The translations under genes and the position numbers were made by a program. The notes beneath the pieces were generated by a model that worked only from the letters and a program-made list of their open reading frames with translations, was not told where the DNA came from and searched no databases. A DNA stretch of 64,000 bases from Tahibacter aquaticus (lineage in GTDB: Bacteria; Pseudomonadota; Gammaproteobacteria; Xanthomonadales; Rhodanobacteraceae). Of the stretch, positions 20,110 to 29,080 are shown in pieces. Each line of letters starts with the position of its first letter. Positions within the stretch are counted from its first letter, which is position 1. The stretch lies in the NCBI RefSeq assembly GCF_004363655.1, contig NZ_SNZH01000001.1, positions 644,451 to 708,450 of the forward strand. The letters run 5' to 3'.

Positions 20110-20773
20110 GCTGTTGCTGGCCGGCGTACTCGCCGGCCAGACCGTGCAGATTCATGCCGGCAGCCTGCGTTTTCTCGCCCTGGGCGACTCGTATTCAGTC
20201 GGCGAAGGCGTGGCCGCGGCGCAGTGCTGGCCGCGCCAGCTGGCCCAGCGCCTGCGCGCCGACGGTGTCGACCTCGGCGATCCGCAGATCGTCGCCACTA
20301 CCGGCTGGACCACCGACGAGCTGTCCGCCGGCATGGATGCGGCGACGCTGGTGCCACCGTACGATCTTGTCACTTTGTCCATTGGTGTAAATAACCAATA
20401 CCGCGGCCGCGACACTGACAACTACCGGCGTGAATTCGCTGCATTGCTGCAGCGAGCCATTGCGCTGGCCGGCCTGCGCCCGCAGCGCGTGGTCGTGGTG
20501 TCGATTCCGGACTGGGGCGCAACCGCATTCGGCCAGGGCTCTGGCCGCGACACCGCCATGATCGCCGCCGAACTGGATGCGTTCAACGCGATCAACCGCG
20601 ACGAAGCGCGCCGGCACAACGTGGCCTGGGCCGACGTCAGCGCCATTTCGCGCCGCGCCGGCAGCCAGGCCAGACAACTGGCCGAGGACGGCCTGCACCC
20701 GTCGGGCGCGCAATACACGGCCTGGCTGAGCCAGATCCAGCCGCTGGCGCAGACCGCGCTGTCATCGCCCTGA
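20099..20773 (+). CDS. SGNH/GDSL hydrolase
   Basis: A 224-residue esterase/lipase-fold enzyme. Block I is GDSYSVGEG with nucleophile S31, block III is GVNNQYRG (Asn of the oxyanion hole), and block V is DGLHPSG with the catalytic Asp/His pair. The first 20 residues are mildly hydrophobic (MWPELLLAGVLAGQTVQIHA), and whether they act as an export signal is unclear. It overlaps the end of alaA by 11 bases, suggesting translational coupling. Likely an esterase or acyl hydrolase of unknown substrate. Confidence 0.88.
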   Translation: MWPELLLAGVLAGQTVQIHAGSLRFLALGDSYSVGEGVAAAQCWPRQLAQRLRADGVDLGDPQIVATTGWTTDELSAGMDAATLVPPYDLVTLSIGVNNQYRGRDTDNYRREFAALLQRAIALAGLRPQRVVVVSIPDWGATAFGQGSGRDTAMIAAELDAFNAINRDEARRHNVAWADVSAISRRAGSQARQLAEDGLHPSGAQYTAWLSQIQPLAQTALSSP

Positions 20774-20833
20774 CCCACGGCGGCAACGCCGCGGAGACAT
20801 TCCACCCATAGCCTTTGCACGGCTTGGCTACCG

Positions 20834-21673
20834 GTGTGTGCCGTGGACCGCCTGCGTTTCCGCAGCATCTTCATTTCCGATGTGCATCTGGGCACGCGCG
20901 ACTGCCGTGCCGATTTCCTGCTCGATTTCCTGCGCTCGACACGCTGCGAACACCTGTATCTGGTCGGCGATATCATCGACCTGGAAGCGATGGAACAGAC
21001 GCCTTACTGGCCGTCCCGGCACAGCGAGGTGCTGGCCGAGTTTCTCGATATTGCCGCCCAGGGCACGGCCGTCACGTATATCCCGGGCAATCACGACTGT
21101 CGTTTCCGCGGCATGGCCGGCCAGCGCATCGGCGCCATCGAGGTGGCGCTGGATGCGATCCACACCACCGCCGACGGCAAGCGCCTGCGTGTCAGTCACG
21201 GCGACGAGTTCGATCCGGAACACCAGGGCAAAACCTGGCTGGTCTGGTTCGGCGACTACGCGCATCGCTTCATACGCCTGGCCAACCGCGGCCTGAATGC
21301 CCTGCGCCGGCGCCTGCGCCTGCCCTATTTCGCCCTGACCATCCTGGCCAAGTCGCGCATTGCCAAGGCGCTGGCGTATATCCGCAACTACGAAATCCTT
21401 GCCACCAGCCGCGCCCGCGAGCTAGGCCTGGACGGGCAGATTTGTGGTCATATCCACTTTGGCGCCATGCGCGAACACGACGGCGTGCTGTACCTCAACG
21501 ACGGCGACTGGGTCGAGCACTGCACCGCCCTGGTCGAGCATATGGACGGTACGCTGGAGCTGCTGCACTGGAGCGAGCGCCGTGCCGCGCTGATGCGCGC
21601 TGGTGCGGGTGAGCGCAAGCCGCAGGTACAGCCGATTCCGGCCTGGGCGCAGGTGCTCAACGCCCGCGCCTGA
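20834..21673 (+). CDS. LpxH-like metallophosphoesterase (UDP-2,3-diacylglucosamine diphosphatase family)
   Basis: A 279-residue calcineurin-type phosphoesterase. Metal-binding motifs in order are SDVHLG, GDIIDL, PGNHD, SHGDEFD and CGHIHFG. The spacing and the lid-like helical insert (YAHRFIRLANRGLNALRRRL) match the LpxH family that cleaves UDP-2,3-diacylglucosamine in lipid A synthesis. It is longer than E. coli LpxH (about 240) and belongs to the extended branch, which may act on another substrate. It starts with GTG at 20834; the in-frame GTG at 20843 is an alternative. It follows the SGNH gene by 60 bases. Confidence 0.85.
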   Translation: MCAVDRLRFRSIFISDVHLGTRDCRADFLLDFLRSTRCEHLYLVGDIIDLEAMEQTPYWPSRHSEVLAEFLDIAAQGTAVTYIPGNHDCRFRGMAGQRIGAIEVALDAIHTTADGKRLRVSHGDEFDPEHQGKTWLVWFGDYAHRFIRLANRGLNALRRRLRLPYFALTILAKSRIAKALAYIRNYEILATSRARELGLDGQICGHIHFGAMREHDGVLYLNDGDWVEHCTALVEHMDGTLELLHWSERRAALMRAGAGERKPQVQPIPAWAQVLNARA

Positions 21674-21677
21674 GCCG

Positions 21678-21707
21678 CGGGCGGATCGACCCAAGCCGAT
21701 CCGCCCG
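21678..21707. terminator. Hairpin between convergent genes
   Basis: A perfect 11-base-pair stem (CGGGCGGATCG / CGATCCGCCCG) with an 8-base loop, placed between two convergent stop codons. It lacks a U-run and probably acts in both directions as a weak terminator. Confidence 0.5.
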
Positions 21708-21715
21708 TCTGCGGT

Positions 21716-24049
21716 CTACAGGATTTCCGTCACCGTCACCGCCACGGTAGCCGTCACTTCATGGCCGTGGTCGTCGGTGATGGTGTAGCGGATGTAGCCC
21801 AGGCCGTTGGTGCCGTGCACGTGCTGGAAGCGGATGCTGCCGTCGGGGTTGATGGTCAGCGTGGCCTGGTGCGGGCCGAGGTTTTCCACTGCGATCACGC
21901 GCAAGGTGTCGCCGTCCGGATCGCTGTCGTTGGCCAGCACGGGGAAATCCGCGCCGCCGCCCTTGATGACGCCGAAAGCGTCGTCGCGCGCCAGCGGCGG
22001 CCGGTTGCCACCGCCGCCGTCGCCGACCGTCACGCTGACCGTCGCCGTCGCACTGCCGCCGCGGCCGTCGCTGACCGTATAGCTGAAGCTGTCGACGCCT
22101 TCGAAGCCCGCCACCGGCGTGTAGGTGACGCTGCCGTTGCTGTTGCGCACCACCGTGCCGTGCGCCGGCGTGCCGACGGCGCCGATGCTCAGGCTGTCGC
22201 CGTCCGGATCGCTGTCGTTGCCCAGTACGTTGACCGTCACCGGCGTCGCCGCGGCCGTGCGCGCGCTGTCGTTGACCGCGACCGGAGGACGGTTGCCCGC
22301 GTCGCCGATGGTCACCGTCACCGTGGCCGTATCGCTGCCGCCATAGCCGTCGCTGATGCTGTAGGTGAAGGTATCCGTGCCGACATAGCCTGCTGCCGGC
22401 GTATAGGTGACGCCGGCGCTGCTGAAGCTGGCGGTGCCATGCGCCGGTGGCGTGATGCCAGTGACACTGAGCGCGTCGTTTTCCGGATCGGTATCGTTGG
22501 CCAGTACGGCAATCGGCGTGGCCGCCGCGTCGCGGGCGACGGTGATGCTGTCGTCGTTCGCGTTCGGAGCGGTATTGGCGAACTGGCGCGGGCCCAGCGC
22601 CGTGGCGGTGGAACTGCGCTCGAAGCGGTAAACGTCGACCGTGCGCTTGTGCTGGGCCGGATTGCGCAGCGCGCGTTCGATCCAGGCGGCGGGTGCCGCC
22701 ACCGGCTCACGCTTCCATTCCACTTTCGATTCCGCGGCTGGCGCCGGTGCCGGTGCCGGTGTGGTGGATTCCTCGACGGTGAGGAATTCGATGTCGACAC
22801 GGCGGTTCTTCTGCCGGTTCGCCGGCGTGTCGTTGGGGAAGCTCGGATTGAGTTCGCCCTCGCCGCGCGTGTCGATCTGCTCGGCCGGCACGCCGCGCGA
22901 CAGCAGATAGGCCTTGGCACTGGCGGCGCGGCGTTCGGACAGGCCCTGGTTGTAGGCCACGCTGCCGACGCTGTCGGTATGCCCGGTGATCAGGATGCGG
23001 CTGACGCGGCTGTTGCCGTTGAGACGCGCCAGCAGCTCGTCCAGCGCGGCGCGGGCATCGGCACGCAGGTCGTCCTGGTCGAAATTGAAGAAGGCGTCGC
23101 CGTCCAGCTTCACCTCGTTGCGCACCAGCGTCGGCGCTGCACTGGCGGCTGCCGCCGCCGGTGCGGGCGCCGGCGCCACCACTTCGACCAGGCGATACGG
23201 TTCGCGCGGACGGTAGCTCTGGCCGAACTCATAGCGCAGGCTGAGCCAGCCGCGCGTGTCGTTCTTGTCGAGCTCGAAGTCACCGGATTTCTTCAGTTGC
23301 TCGCCGTCCAGCGACAGGCTCCAGCCGGTATTGCGGAAATACTTGTCCACGCCCAGCGACAGGGTGAGCTGGTCGGAGTTGTATTTGCCGCGCTCGTAGT
23401 CGAGACCGCCGCGCAGGCGCCAGAGCGAGTTGTCGAAATACTGGCCCAGACGCACGCCGATGCCATGTTCGTACGGATGCTCGAACGCGTCGGTGACCAC
23501 CGTCGTGGTCTGCAGCTGAGTATACGAATGACCATTTTCCACACCACTCAATGTGGCCGTGCTCACGTCGGTGTCGCTACCGACGAAGCGGCTGCCGCTG
23601 ATCGCGCCCGACAGATAGCCATCGACGAAGAAATCGTTCTTCTGGTAGCCCACGCCCAGAGTTGCCTTGCGATCGTTCCAGATGTTCTGGTCGACGGCGA
23701 CGAAGGCCTTGGCCACACGCACCGAATCGGGGTTGTCGATGGTGTCCTGGCGGGTCTTGCCGCCGAGCAGCCAGTGGTAGTCGAACTGCACGCCGCCGGC
23801 GCCGTGCTCGGCCAGCCAGAGCTGGCCTATCCAGGCCGAGTCGCCGTCGAAGCCGAAGATGCCCAGCGCCTCGCCGTTGATATCGCCGTCTTCGTTCACG
23901 CCGAGACTGACGCGGGCATTGGCGCCGACATAGGTCAGCGGAATGCTCGGATCGTTGACCGCCGGTTTGGGCGTGGCGCCGTTCTCCTGCGCATGGGCGG
24001 TAGCGGACAAGGCAAGGGCAATGCTCAGGGCGAGCAGCGAGCGGCGCAT
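21716..24049 (-). CDS. OmpA-family outer-membrane protein with C-terminal cadherin-like repeats
   Basis: A 777-residue exported protein. Residues 1-20 are a signal peptide ending in ATAHAQ. Residues about 40-285 have the alternating pattern of an outer-membrane beta-barrel and resemble inverse-autotransporter-type barrels (SLRYEFGQSYRPREPY). After an Ala/Pro-rich linker, residues about 315-425 form an OmpA peptidoglycan-binding domain (FFNFDQDDLRADARAALDEL, ITGHTDSVGS, NRRVDIEF). The last 280 residues hold three cadherin-like/Big repeats, each with LANDSDPDGD-type calcium-site motifs. Placing adhesin-like repeats after the periplasmic OmpA domain is unusual (see findings). It may tether the cell wall and bind something on its far side. 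Confidence 0.88.
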   Translation of the reverse strand: MRRSLLALSIALALSATAHAQENGATPKPAVNDPSIPLTYVGANARVSLGVNEDGDINGEALGIFGFDGDSAWIGQLWLAEHGAGGVQFDYHWLLGGKTRQDTIDNPDSVRVAKAFVAVDQNIWNDRKATLGVGYQKNDFFVDGYLSGAISGSRFVGSDTDVSTATLSGVENGHSYTQLQTTTVVTDAFEHPYEHGIGVRLGQYFDNSLWRLRGGLDYERGKYNSDQLTLSLGVDKYFRNTGWSLSLDGEQLKKSGDFELDKNDTRGWLSLRYEFGQSYRPREPYRLVEVVAPAPAPAAAAASAAPTLVRNEVKLDGDAFFNFDQDDLRADARAALDELLARLNGNSRVSRILITGHTDSVGSVAYNQGLSERRAASAKAYLLSRGVPAEQIDTRGEGELNPSFPNDTPANRQKNRRVDIEFLTVEESTTPAPAPAPAAESKVEWKREPVAAPAAWIERALRNPAQHKRTVDVYRFERSSTATALGPRQFANTAPNANDDSITVARDAAATPIAVLANDTDPENDALSVTGITPPAHGTASFSSAGVTYTPAAGYVGTDTFTYSISDGYGGSDTATVTVTIGDAGNRPPVAVNDSARTAAATPVTVNVLGNDSDPDGDSLSIGAVGTPAHGTVVRNSNGSVTYTPVAGFEGVDSFSYTVSDGRGGSATATVSVTVGDGGGGNRPPLARDDAFGVIKGGGADFPVLANDSDPDGDTLRVIAVENLGPHQATLTINPDGSIRFQHVHGTNGLGYIRYTITDDHGHEVTATVAVTVTEIL

Positions 24050-24373
24050 ACGATTTCTCCAGGTTCCATGGATTCAGGGCAAAGCAGAGCGGCGCGATTA
24101 TTACCCAAGCGTTGCAGCGCAAATATCCGGAGAAGTCACAAGGAAACGTGAAAAAACCCGGATTGCGATCGGCTTCGTGCTGTCCAGCCACCACCGTATG
24201 TGTTTTTTTGACGCAGCACTAGGGAAAAACCCCCGGCAGATCGGGCTTTCAGACGCGGCCGGGCGCTGCCAGGCGACGCCACAACGGTGCTTGCGACACT
24301 CTTGCCGCCGCGCCGCGGCGCCCGCATATCCCCGGCGCTATCATTCGCTCCTGACTCTGACTCCCGGACTGCC
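24050..24373. other. Divergent intergenic region, 324 bases
   Basis: Lies between the OmpA-like gene and the glutaredoxin fusion gene and must contain two promoters. It is somewhat less GC-rich near 24095-24180 than the flanking genes. No repeat, operator or RNA structure was recognised. Confidence 0.45.
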
Positions 24374-25297
24374 ATGAATCTCGATCCCGCCACCCGCTCC
24401 CGCATCGATGCCGTGCTCGGCAGCAACCGCATCGTGCTGTTCATGAAAGGCACCCGCAACGCGCCGCGCTGCGGCTTTTCCGCCGGCACGGTCGGCATTC
24501 TCAACGGCCTGATCGACGACTACCTCAGCGTCGACGTACTGGCCGATGCGGAAATCCGCGAAGGCATCAAGGCCTATGGCAACTGGCCGACCATTCCGCA
24601 GCTCTACGTCGACGGCGAACTGATCGGCGGCGCCGATATCGTCGCCGGCATGGCAAACTCCGGCGAGCTGCACGAGCTGCTAGGCCTGGCCAAGCCCGAC
24701 CGCACACCGCCGACCATCACCATTACCGACTCCGCCGCCGAAGCCATGCGCGCCGGCCTGGCCGACAACGCCGGCGCCGCCCTGCACCTGACCATCGACG
24801 GCCGCTTCCAGGCACAGTTTTTCCTCGGCGAAGCCCAGGGCAGCGAAATCCGCGCCAGCGCGAACGGCATCGACATCCTGATGGACGTGGCCACGGCCCA
24901 GCGCGCCCGCGGCATCGTCATCGACTGGGTCGACTCGGTACAGGGCAGCGGCCTGTCCATCACCAATCCGAACGCGCCTGCCGCGGTGCAGTCGCTGGAT
25001 GTGCAAGGCCTGAAAGCACGCCTGGACGCCGGCAGCATCCGCGTGATCGACGTACGCCCGGCCGCCGACCGTGCGCTGGCGCCGTTTCCCGCCGCGCAAA
25101 TTCTGGACGAAGACAGCCTGCCGCAGCTGGCGGCACTGCCCAAGGACGAACCGCTGGCCTTCCTTTGCCATCATGGCAATTCCAGCCGCAGCGCCGCCGA
25201 GCATTTCCGCGGCCTGGGCTTCCGCCAGGTATTCAATGTGGAAGGCGGCATCGACGCCTGGTCGCGCCAGATCGACAGCTCGGTTCCACGCTACTGA
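24374..25297 (+). CDS. Monothiol glutaredoxin fused to a cysteine-less A-type-carrier-like domain and a rhodanese domain
   Basis: A 307-residue cytosolic fusion. Residues 1-105 are a monothiol glutaredoxin of the GrxD class with active site C33-GFS and the WP.IPQLYVDGELIGGADIV cluster-binding region. Residues about 112-212 resemble the HesB/IscA/ErpA fold (ITITDSAAEAMRAGL..., DVATAQRARGIVIDWVDSVQ, GLSITNPNA), but none of the three iron-sulfur cysteines is present. Residues about 215-307 form a rhodanese with active cysteine C265 in CHHGNSS. The combination suggests a role in iron-sulfur or sulfur trafficking. The ATG at 24374 starts exactly at the glutaredoxin domain. A strong terminator follows. 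Confidence 0.9.
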   Translation: MNLDPATRSRIDAVLGSNRIVLFMKGTRNAPRCGFSAGTVGILNGLIDDYLSVDVLADAEIREGIKAYGNWPTIPQLYVDGELIGGADIVAGMANSGELHELLGLAKPDRTPPTITITDSAAEAMRAGLADNAGAALHLTIDGRFQAQFFLGEAQGSEIRASANGIDILMDVATAQRARGIVIDWVDSVQGSGLSITNPNAPAAVQSLDVQGLKARLDAGSIRVIDVRPAADRALAPFPAAQILDEDSLPQLAALPKDEPLAFLCHHGNSSRSAAEHFRGLGFRQVFNVEGGIDAWSRQIDSSVPRY

Positions 25298-25302
25298 GCA
25301 AT

Positions 25303-25350
25303 GCCGCCACCGCCGCGGCTTGATGCCGCGGCCGTCGAGGCGGCTTTTTT
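25303..25350 (+). terminator. Intrinsic terminator of the glutaredoxin fusion gene
   Basis: Outer arms GCCGCC / GGCGGC enclose an inner perfect stem GCCGCGGC / GCCGCGGC with loop TTGAT. The structure ends in a run of six T (25345-25350). Confidence 0.8.
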
Positions 25351-25537
25351 CGAACGGTTCCGGAAGGCTTTGTAGCAAAACTTTCATCTGTTGCAATGAA
25401 CGGCAATCGCCAGCGGAGATACGCCAGCGTCGGCACGGCAGATGCATAAGCCGCTGCTATACTCGGCCGCACTTCACGGAAATGGCGACGGCATCACAGT
25501 CGCCCCGTGGTTACCTGCGGCAACAGGGAGACACTCG

Positions 25538-25870
25538 ATGCGCGCAGCGGTAGTCGCGATCGCAATGGCGGTCTTGCTTACGGGGTGTGGCGGCGGCCGC
25601 GAGATGGCCGCGGCCAGGGCCTGCGAATCGGCGGTCAAGCAGAAGCTGGCCGGCCGCACCTTCGATCTGAACCTGAACGATATGGCCGCCACGGCCAAGG
25701 CCGAAGGCGGCGACATTCTCTATCTCGCCTCGACCGTGGTGTTCGACAAGGGTCTGACCAGCGAATACAAGCAGACCATGGACTGCAAGGTCCGCTTCGA
25801 GGCCGACAAGGAACCCTCGGTCATCCTGCTCCAGTTCAACTGGAGCATGGACGCCATCAAGAAGAACTGA
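25538..25870 (+). CDS. Small putative lipoprotein, unknown function
   Basis: A 110-residue protein. The ATG at 25538 follows AGGGAG and yields a lipoprotein signal (MRAAVVAIAMAVLLTGC) with lipobox LLTG-C and a Gly-rich linker. The mature part is a compact alpha/beta sequence with two further cysteines and a repeated Lys/Asp pattern; no family was recognised. It is a single-gene unit convergent with AMP nucleosidase. It is likely anchored to the inner or outer membrane facing the periplasm. Confidence 0.75.
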   Translation: MRAAVVAIAMAVLLTGCGGGREMAAARACESAVKQKLAGRTFDLNLNDMAATAKAEGGDILYLASTVVFDKGLTSEYKQTMDCKVRFEADKEPSVILLQFNWSMDAIKKN

Positions 25871-25876
25871 AAAACA

Positions 25877-25897
25877 AAAGCCCCCGACGGGGCCTTT
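25877..25897 (-). terminator. Intrinsic terminator of amn
   Basis: The hairpin GGCCCC / GGGGGC around GTC reads on the minus strand into CTTTTGTTTTT, 50 bases past the amn stop. It lies 7 bases after the lipoprotein stop and may serve both genes. Confidence 0.7.
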
Positions 25898-25946
25898 GCC
25901 TGTCTTCAATGCATGCCGCGCACCCGGTGATCGCACCGCATTGCCG

Positions 25947-26717
25947 CTAGAACCGCAGATGCTTGACCGACTGCCCTTCGTCGCGGATTTCCTTCAGCGC
26001 GTCGATGCCGATGCGGATCTGCGCCTCGACGAATTCGCCGGTGACCTTGCGGTCGCTTTCCTCGGTCTTCACGCCTTCGGGAATCATCGGCTGGTCCGAC
26101 ACCAGCAGCAGCGCGCCGGTGGGGATCTTGTTGGCGAAGCCGACGCTGAACACCGTCGCCGTTTCCATGTCGATGGCCATGCAGCGCGTGCGCCGCAGGT
26201 ACGACTTGAACGCGTCGTCGTGTTCCCAGACGCGGCGGTTGGTGGTGTAGACGGTGCCGGTCCAGTAGTCACGGCCGTGGTCGCGCACGGTGGAGGAAAC
26301 CGCACGCTGCAGCGTGAACGCCGGCAGGGCCGGCACTTCGGGCGGGAAATAGTCGTTGGAAGTACCTTCGCCGCGCAGCGCGGCGATGGGCAGGATCAGG
26401 TCGCCCAGCTGGTTCTTCTTCTTCAGGCCACCACATTTGCCCAGGAACAGAACGGCCTTGGGCATGATCGCCGAGAGCAGATCCATGATGGTGGCGGCGG
26501 TAGGGCTGCCCATGCCGAAATTGATGATGCTCAGCCCGTCGGCATGGGCGCTGGGCATGGCCTTGTCGCGACCGCGAACTTCTACACCATGCCACTGTGC
26601 AAACAATTCCACATAATTGCTGAAGTTGGTCAGCAGGATGTACTTGCCGAACTCCTCCAGCGCTACTCCGGTATAACGCGGCAGCCAGTTGCTGACGATT
26701 TCGTTCTTGTCTTTCAT
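25947..26717 (-). CDS. amn: AMP nucleosidase (short form)
   Basis: A 256-residue member of the purine-nucleoside phosphorylase superfamily. The segments NWLPRYTGVALEEFGKYILL and TNFSNYVELFAQWHGV at the N-terminus, and the ribose-binding AIDMETATVFSVGFANKIP, are typical of the short AMP nucleosidases that hydrolyse AMP to adenine and ribose-5-phosphate. The ATG at 26715-26717 was chosen because it starts at the conserved MKDKNEIVSNW with GGGGA upstream. It lacks the extra N-terminal regulatory domain of E. coli Amn (about 480 residues). Confidence 0.88.
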   Translation of the reverse strand: MKDKNEIVSNWLPRYTGVALEEFGKYILLTNFSNYVELFAQWHGVEVRGRDKAMPSAHADGLSIINFGMGSPTAATIMDLLSAIMPKAVLFLGKCGGLKKKNQLGDLILPIAALRGEGTSNDYFPPEVPALPAFTLQRAVSSTVRDHGRDYWTGTVYTTNRRVWEHDDAFKSYLRRTRCMAIDMETATVFSVGFANKIPTGALLLVSDQPMIPEGVKTEESDRKVTGEFVEAQIRIGIDALKEIRDEGQSVKHLRF

Positions 26718-26940
26718 GCTTTCCCCGGTTTTTCCCGCGTGGCAGGACAGGGTTACCGGCGACGCCACGCCGGCGATGTTCTAGTTATAAGCCCGTGGAT
26801 TCTAGCAGGGAGCAGGCGCTGCGGAAACGAAAGAAAACGCATGACGCCCCGCTACCCGCCCGCGCATCGCCCAGGGCTGAGGCACAAGCGCCGCCAGCCG
26901 CGCCATAATCGGCAGGCGCGAACCACAGGGCGGAGCTGCA

Positions 26941-27801
26941 ATGGCGTCGGGCGCAATCGAAGTCCATCGGCACGATTCCGCCCTGGGGCAGTGGCAGGTC
27001 GCGCTGCGCCAGCCGCATGCCGCCCTGCGCGCCCACGTCGCCCAGCTTTGGCATGGCGCCGGCCAGGTCAGCTACCAGCGCGACCGCATCCTGCCGCAGG
27101 CGCGCAGCTACCTGCTGATCAACCTCGGACCACCGCAGTACATGTTCCTGCCCGGTCCTCCGGAGATTCGCGTCGTCTTCGATGACATCTGGTTCTCGGG
27201 CCTGTACGAGGGTCCGATCGAATGCGCCGCGCCGCAGGGCAGCGTACTGCTCGGCGTCGCGTTCAGCGCTGGCGGCGCGGCCAGCCTGCTGCCCTGGCCG
27301 CAGGCGGAACTGGCCAATCGCACCGGCCCGCTGCAGGATCTGCTCGGCCCCAGGGCCCGGCAGCTGCGCCAGCGCCTGCTGGAAACGCCGTCTGTTGCGC
27401 AGCGCCTCGATCTGGTCGAAGACTGGCTATTGGCGGCCTGCATCAGCGGCCGCAACGTACATCCGCTGGTGCATTGGGCCCTGGCCCGCCTCGCCGACAG
27501 CGCCGGCCGCGTACGCGCCGAAGCCTTGGCACGCGACGCCGGCTGCAGCCGCAAGCACCTGACGACCTTGCTCAGCCGCTCCGTCGGCCTGCCGCCGAAA
27601 TCGCTCGCCCGGGTACTGCGTTTCCAGCACGTACTGGGCCGGCTGGGCAGGCAGGCGCCCGACTGGGCGCAGCTGGCCGCCGACGGCGGCTATTACGACC
27701 AGTCGCACCTGATCCGCGATTTCCAGCAGTTTTCCGGCCTCACTCCTGCCGCCTTCCTGCGTAGCGCCCAGCCCGATCCGGGCAGCGTCGTGGTGAGGTG
27801 A
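26941..27801 (+). CDS. AraC family transcriptional regulator
   Basis: A 286-residue regulator with an N-terminal cupin-like domain (residues about 20-150; LRQPHAALRAHVAQLWHG, SYLLINLGPPQYM) and a C-terminal AraC double helix-turn-helix (about 185-280; AEALARDAGCSRKHLTTLLS and the family tail YYDQSHLIRDFQQFSGLTP). The N-terminal domain matches the type found with DUF6597 regulators. Its target is not known; the DUF1761 gene downstream (72 bases, same strand) is one candidate. Confidence 0.87.
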   Translation: MASGAIEVHRHDSALGQWQVALRQPHAALRAHVAQLWHGAGQVSYQRDRILPQARSYLLINLGPPQYMFLPGPPEIRVVFDDIWFSGLYEGPIECAAPQGSVLLGVAFSAGGAASLLPWPQAELANRTGPLQDLLGPRARQLRQRLLETPSVAQRLDLVEDWLLAACISGRNVHPLVHWALARLADSAGRVRAEALARDAGCSRKHLTTLLSRSVGLPPKSLARVLRFQHVLGRLGRQAPDWAQLAADGGYYDQSHLIRDFQQFSGLTPAAFLRSAQPDPGSVVVR

Positions 27802-27872
27802 CATTTTTCCAATACGCAACGGCAACAGCCCGATAGCGTAGACCCACCCCACCACTGCAGAGGAGTCGTGCG

Positions 27873-28271
27873 ATGCCGCAAGTCAACTACTGGGCCGTGA
27901 TCGCCGCCGCTGTCGCCGGCTTCGTGCTGGGCGGCCTATGGTATTCGCCGCTGCTGTTCGGCAAGGCCTGGCAGCGCGAAGTGGGCCTGAGCGACGAACA
28001 GCTCGCCCGCGGCAACATGGCGCGCATTTTCGGCCTGAGCTTCGTGCTCAGCCTGCTCGCCGCCTGGATGTTCGCGATATTCCTGGGGCCACGCCCGCCG
28101 ATGGCGTTCGGCCTGGGCGCAGGATTTACCGCCGGCCTGTTCTGGGTCGCTTCCAGCTTCGGCACCAACTATCTGTTTGCGCGGCGCAGCCTCAAGCTGT
28201 TCCTGATCGACGGCGGCTACCATTCGCTGCAGTTCACCCTGATCGGGCTGATCCTCGCACTCTGGCACTAA
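27873..28271 (+). CDS. DUF1761 membrane protein
   Basis: A 132-residue inner-membrane protein with four hydrophobic segments. The start (NYWAVIAAAVAGFVLGGLWY) and SPLLFGKAWQREVGLSDEQL are hallmarks of DUF1761. Function is unknown for the family. It lies directly downstream of the AraC regulator on the same strand. Confidence 0.88.
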   Translation: MPQVNYWAVIAAAVAGFVLGGLWYSPLLFGKAWQREVGLSDEQLARGNMARIFGLSFVLSLLAAWMFAIFLGPRPPMAFGLGAGFTAGLFWVASSFGTNYLFARRSLKLFLIDGGYHSLQFTLIGLILALWH

Positions 28272-28440
28272 ACGGGATGCGTGCTTGCGCCACAGGCTGG
28301 GTGGCGCAGCACGGCAGCCAGTGCGGCAACGCCGCTGGCGTCTGCAACGCTCTTGCTGGCGTCAATCCACCTGGCGCGACACGGCCTCGCACCGCAGTAT
28401 CGGCGCGGCCGTTTCGTCTCCACTGACCGCCGAGGATTGC

Positions 28441-29070
28441 ATGCACGTCACCTGGTACTTCGATTTCATCTCGCCGTTCGCCTGGCTGCAGCTGCGCAAG
28501 GTGCTGGCCCTGCGCGAACGCATGGCGGTGCAGCCGGTGCCGATTCTGTTCGCCGCCGTATTGGACAAGCTCGGCCAGCTCGGCCCGGCGGAAATTCCGG
28601 GCAAGCGCGATTTCACTTACCGCTACGTCCACTGGCAGGCGCAGCGCCAGGGGCTGCCGCTGCGCTTTCCGCCGGCGCATCCGTTCAATCCGCTGCCGGT
28701 ACTGCGTCTGTGCGTCGCCGCAGGCAACAGCTGGGAAGCGGTTGAAAAAATCTTTGTGCACATTTGGCAGGAGGGCAAGGCCGCCGACTCCGTCGACGCG
28801 CTGCGCGACCTCGGCCGGCAGCTGGGCCTGGACGATCTGGACACGGCCCTGGGCAGCGACGCGGTCAAGCAGGCCGTGCGCGCCAACACCGACGCCGCGC
28901 TCGCTGCCGGCGTATTCGGCGTGCCCACGCTGCGCCTGGACGAGCAGTTATTCTGGGGCGACGACGCCACCGGCATGGCGCTGGACTACCTGGCCGACCC
29001 GAACTGCTTCAATGCCGGCGAATACGCCAGAATTTCCACATTGCCACAAGCCGTACAACGCCGGCGCTAA
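28441..29070 (+). CDS. 2-hydroxychromene-2-carboxylate isomerase/DsbA-like protein
   Basis: A 209-residue thioredoxin-fold protein of the kappa-GST/HCCA isomerase family. The opening VTWYFDFISPFAWLQL has the SPF motif in place of the CxxC of DsbA, and the cis-proline region reads GVFGVPTLRLDEQLFWGDD. Family members use glutathione to isomerise aromatic catabolic intermediates. No naphthalene or aromatic-degradation genes are nearby, so the true substrate is unclear. The ATG at 28441 places the first beta-strand at the N-terminus. Confidence 0.87.
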   Translation: MHVTWYFDFISPFAWLQLRKVLALRERMAVQPVPILFAAVLDKLGQLGPAEIPGKRDFTYRYVHWQAQRQGLPLRFPPAHPFNPLPVLRLCVAAGNSWEAVEKIFVHIWQEGKAADSVDALRDLGRQLGLDDLDTALGSDAVKQAVRANTDAALAAGVFGVPTLRLDEQLFWGDDATGMALDYLADPNCFNAGEYARISTLPQAVQRRR

Positions 29071-29080
29071 TACAAAGCGA

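Noticed and set aside
21761-24151. 796-codon plus-strand open frame opposite the OmpA-like gene
   Set aside because: A shadow of the repeat-rich minus-strand gene; composition of Arg/Ala/Val with no known motifs.
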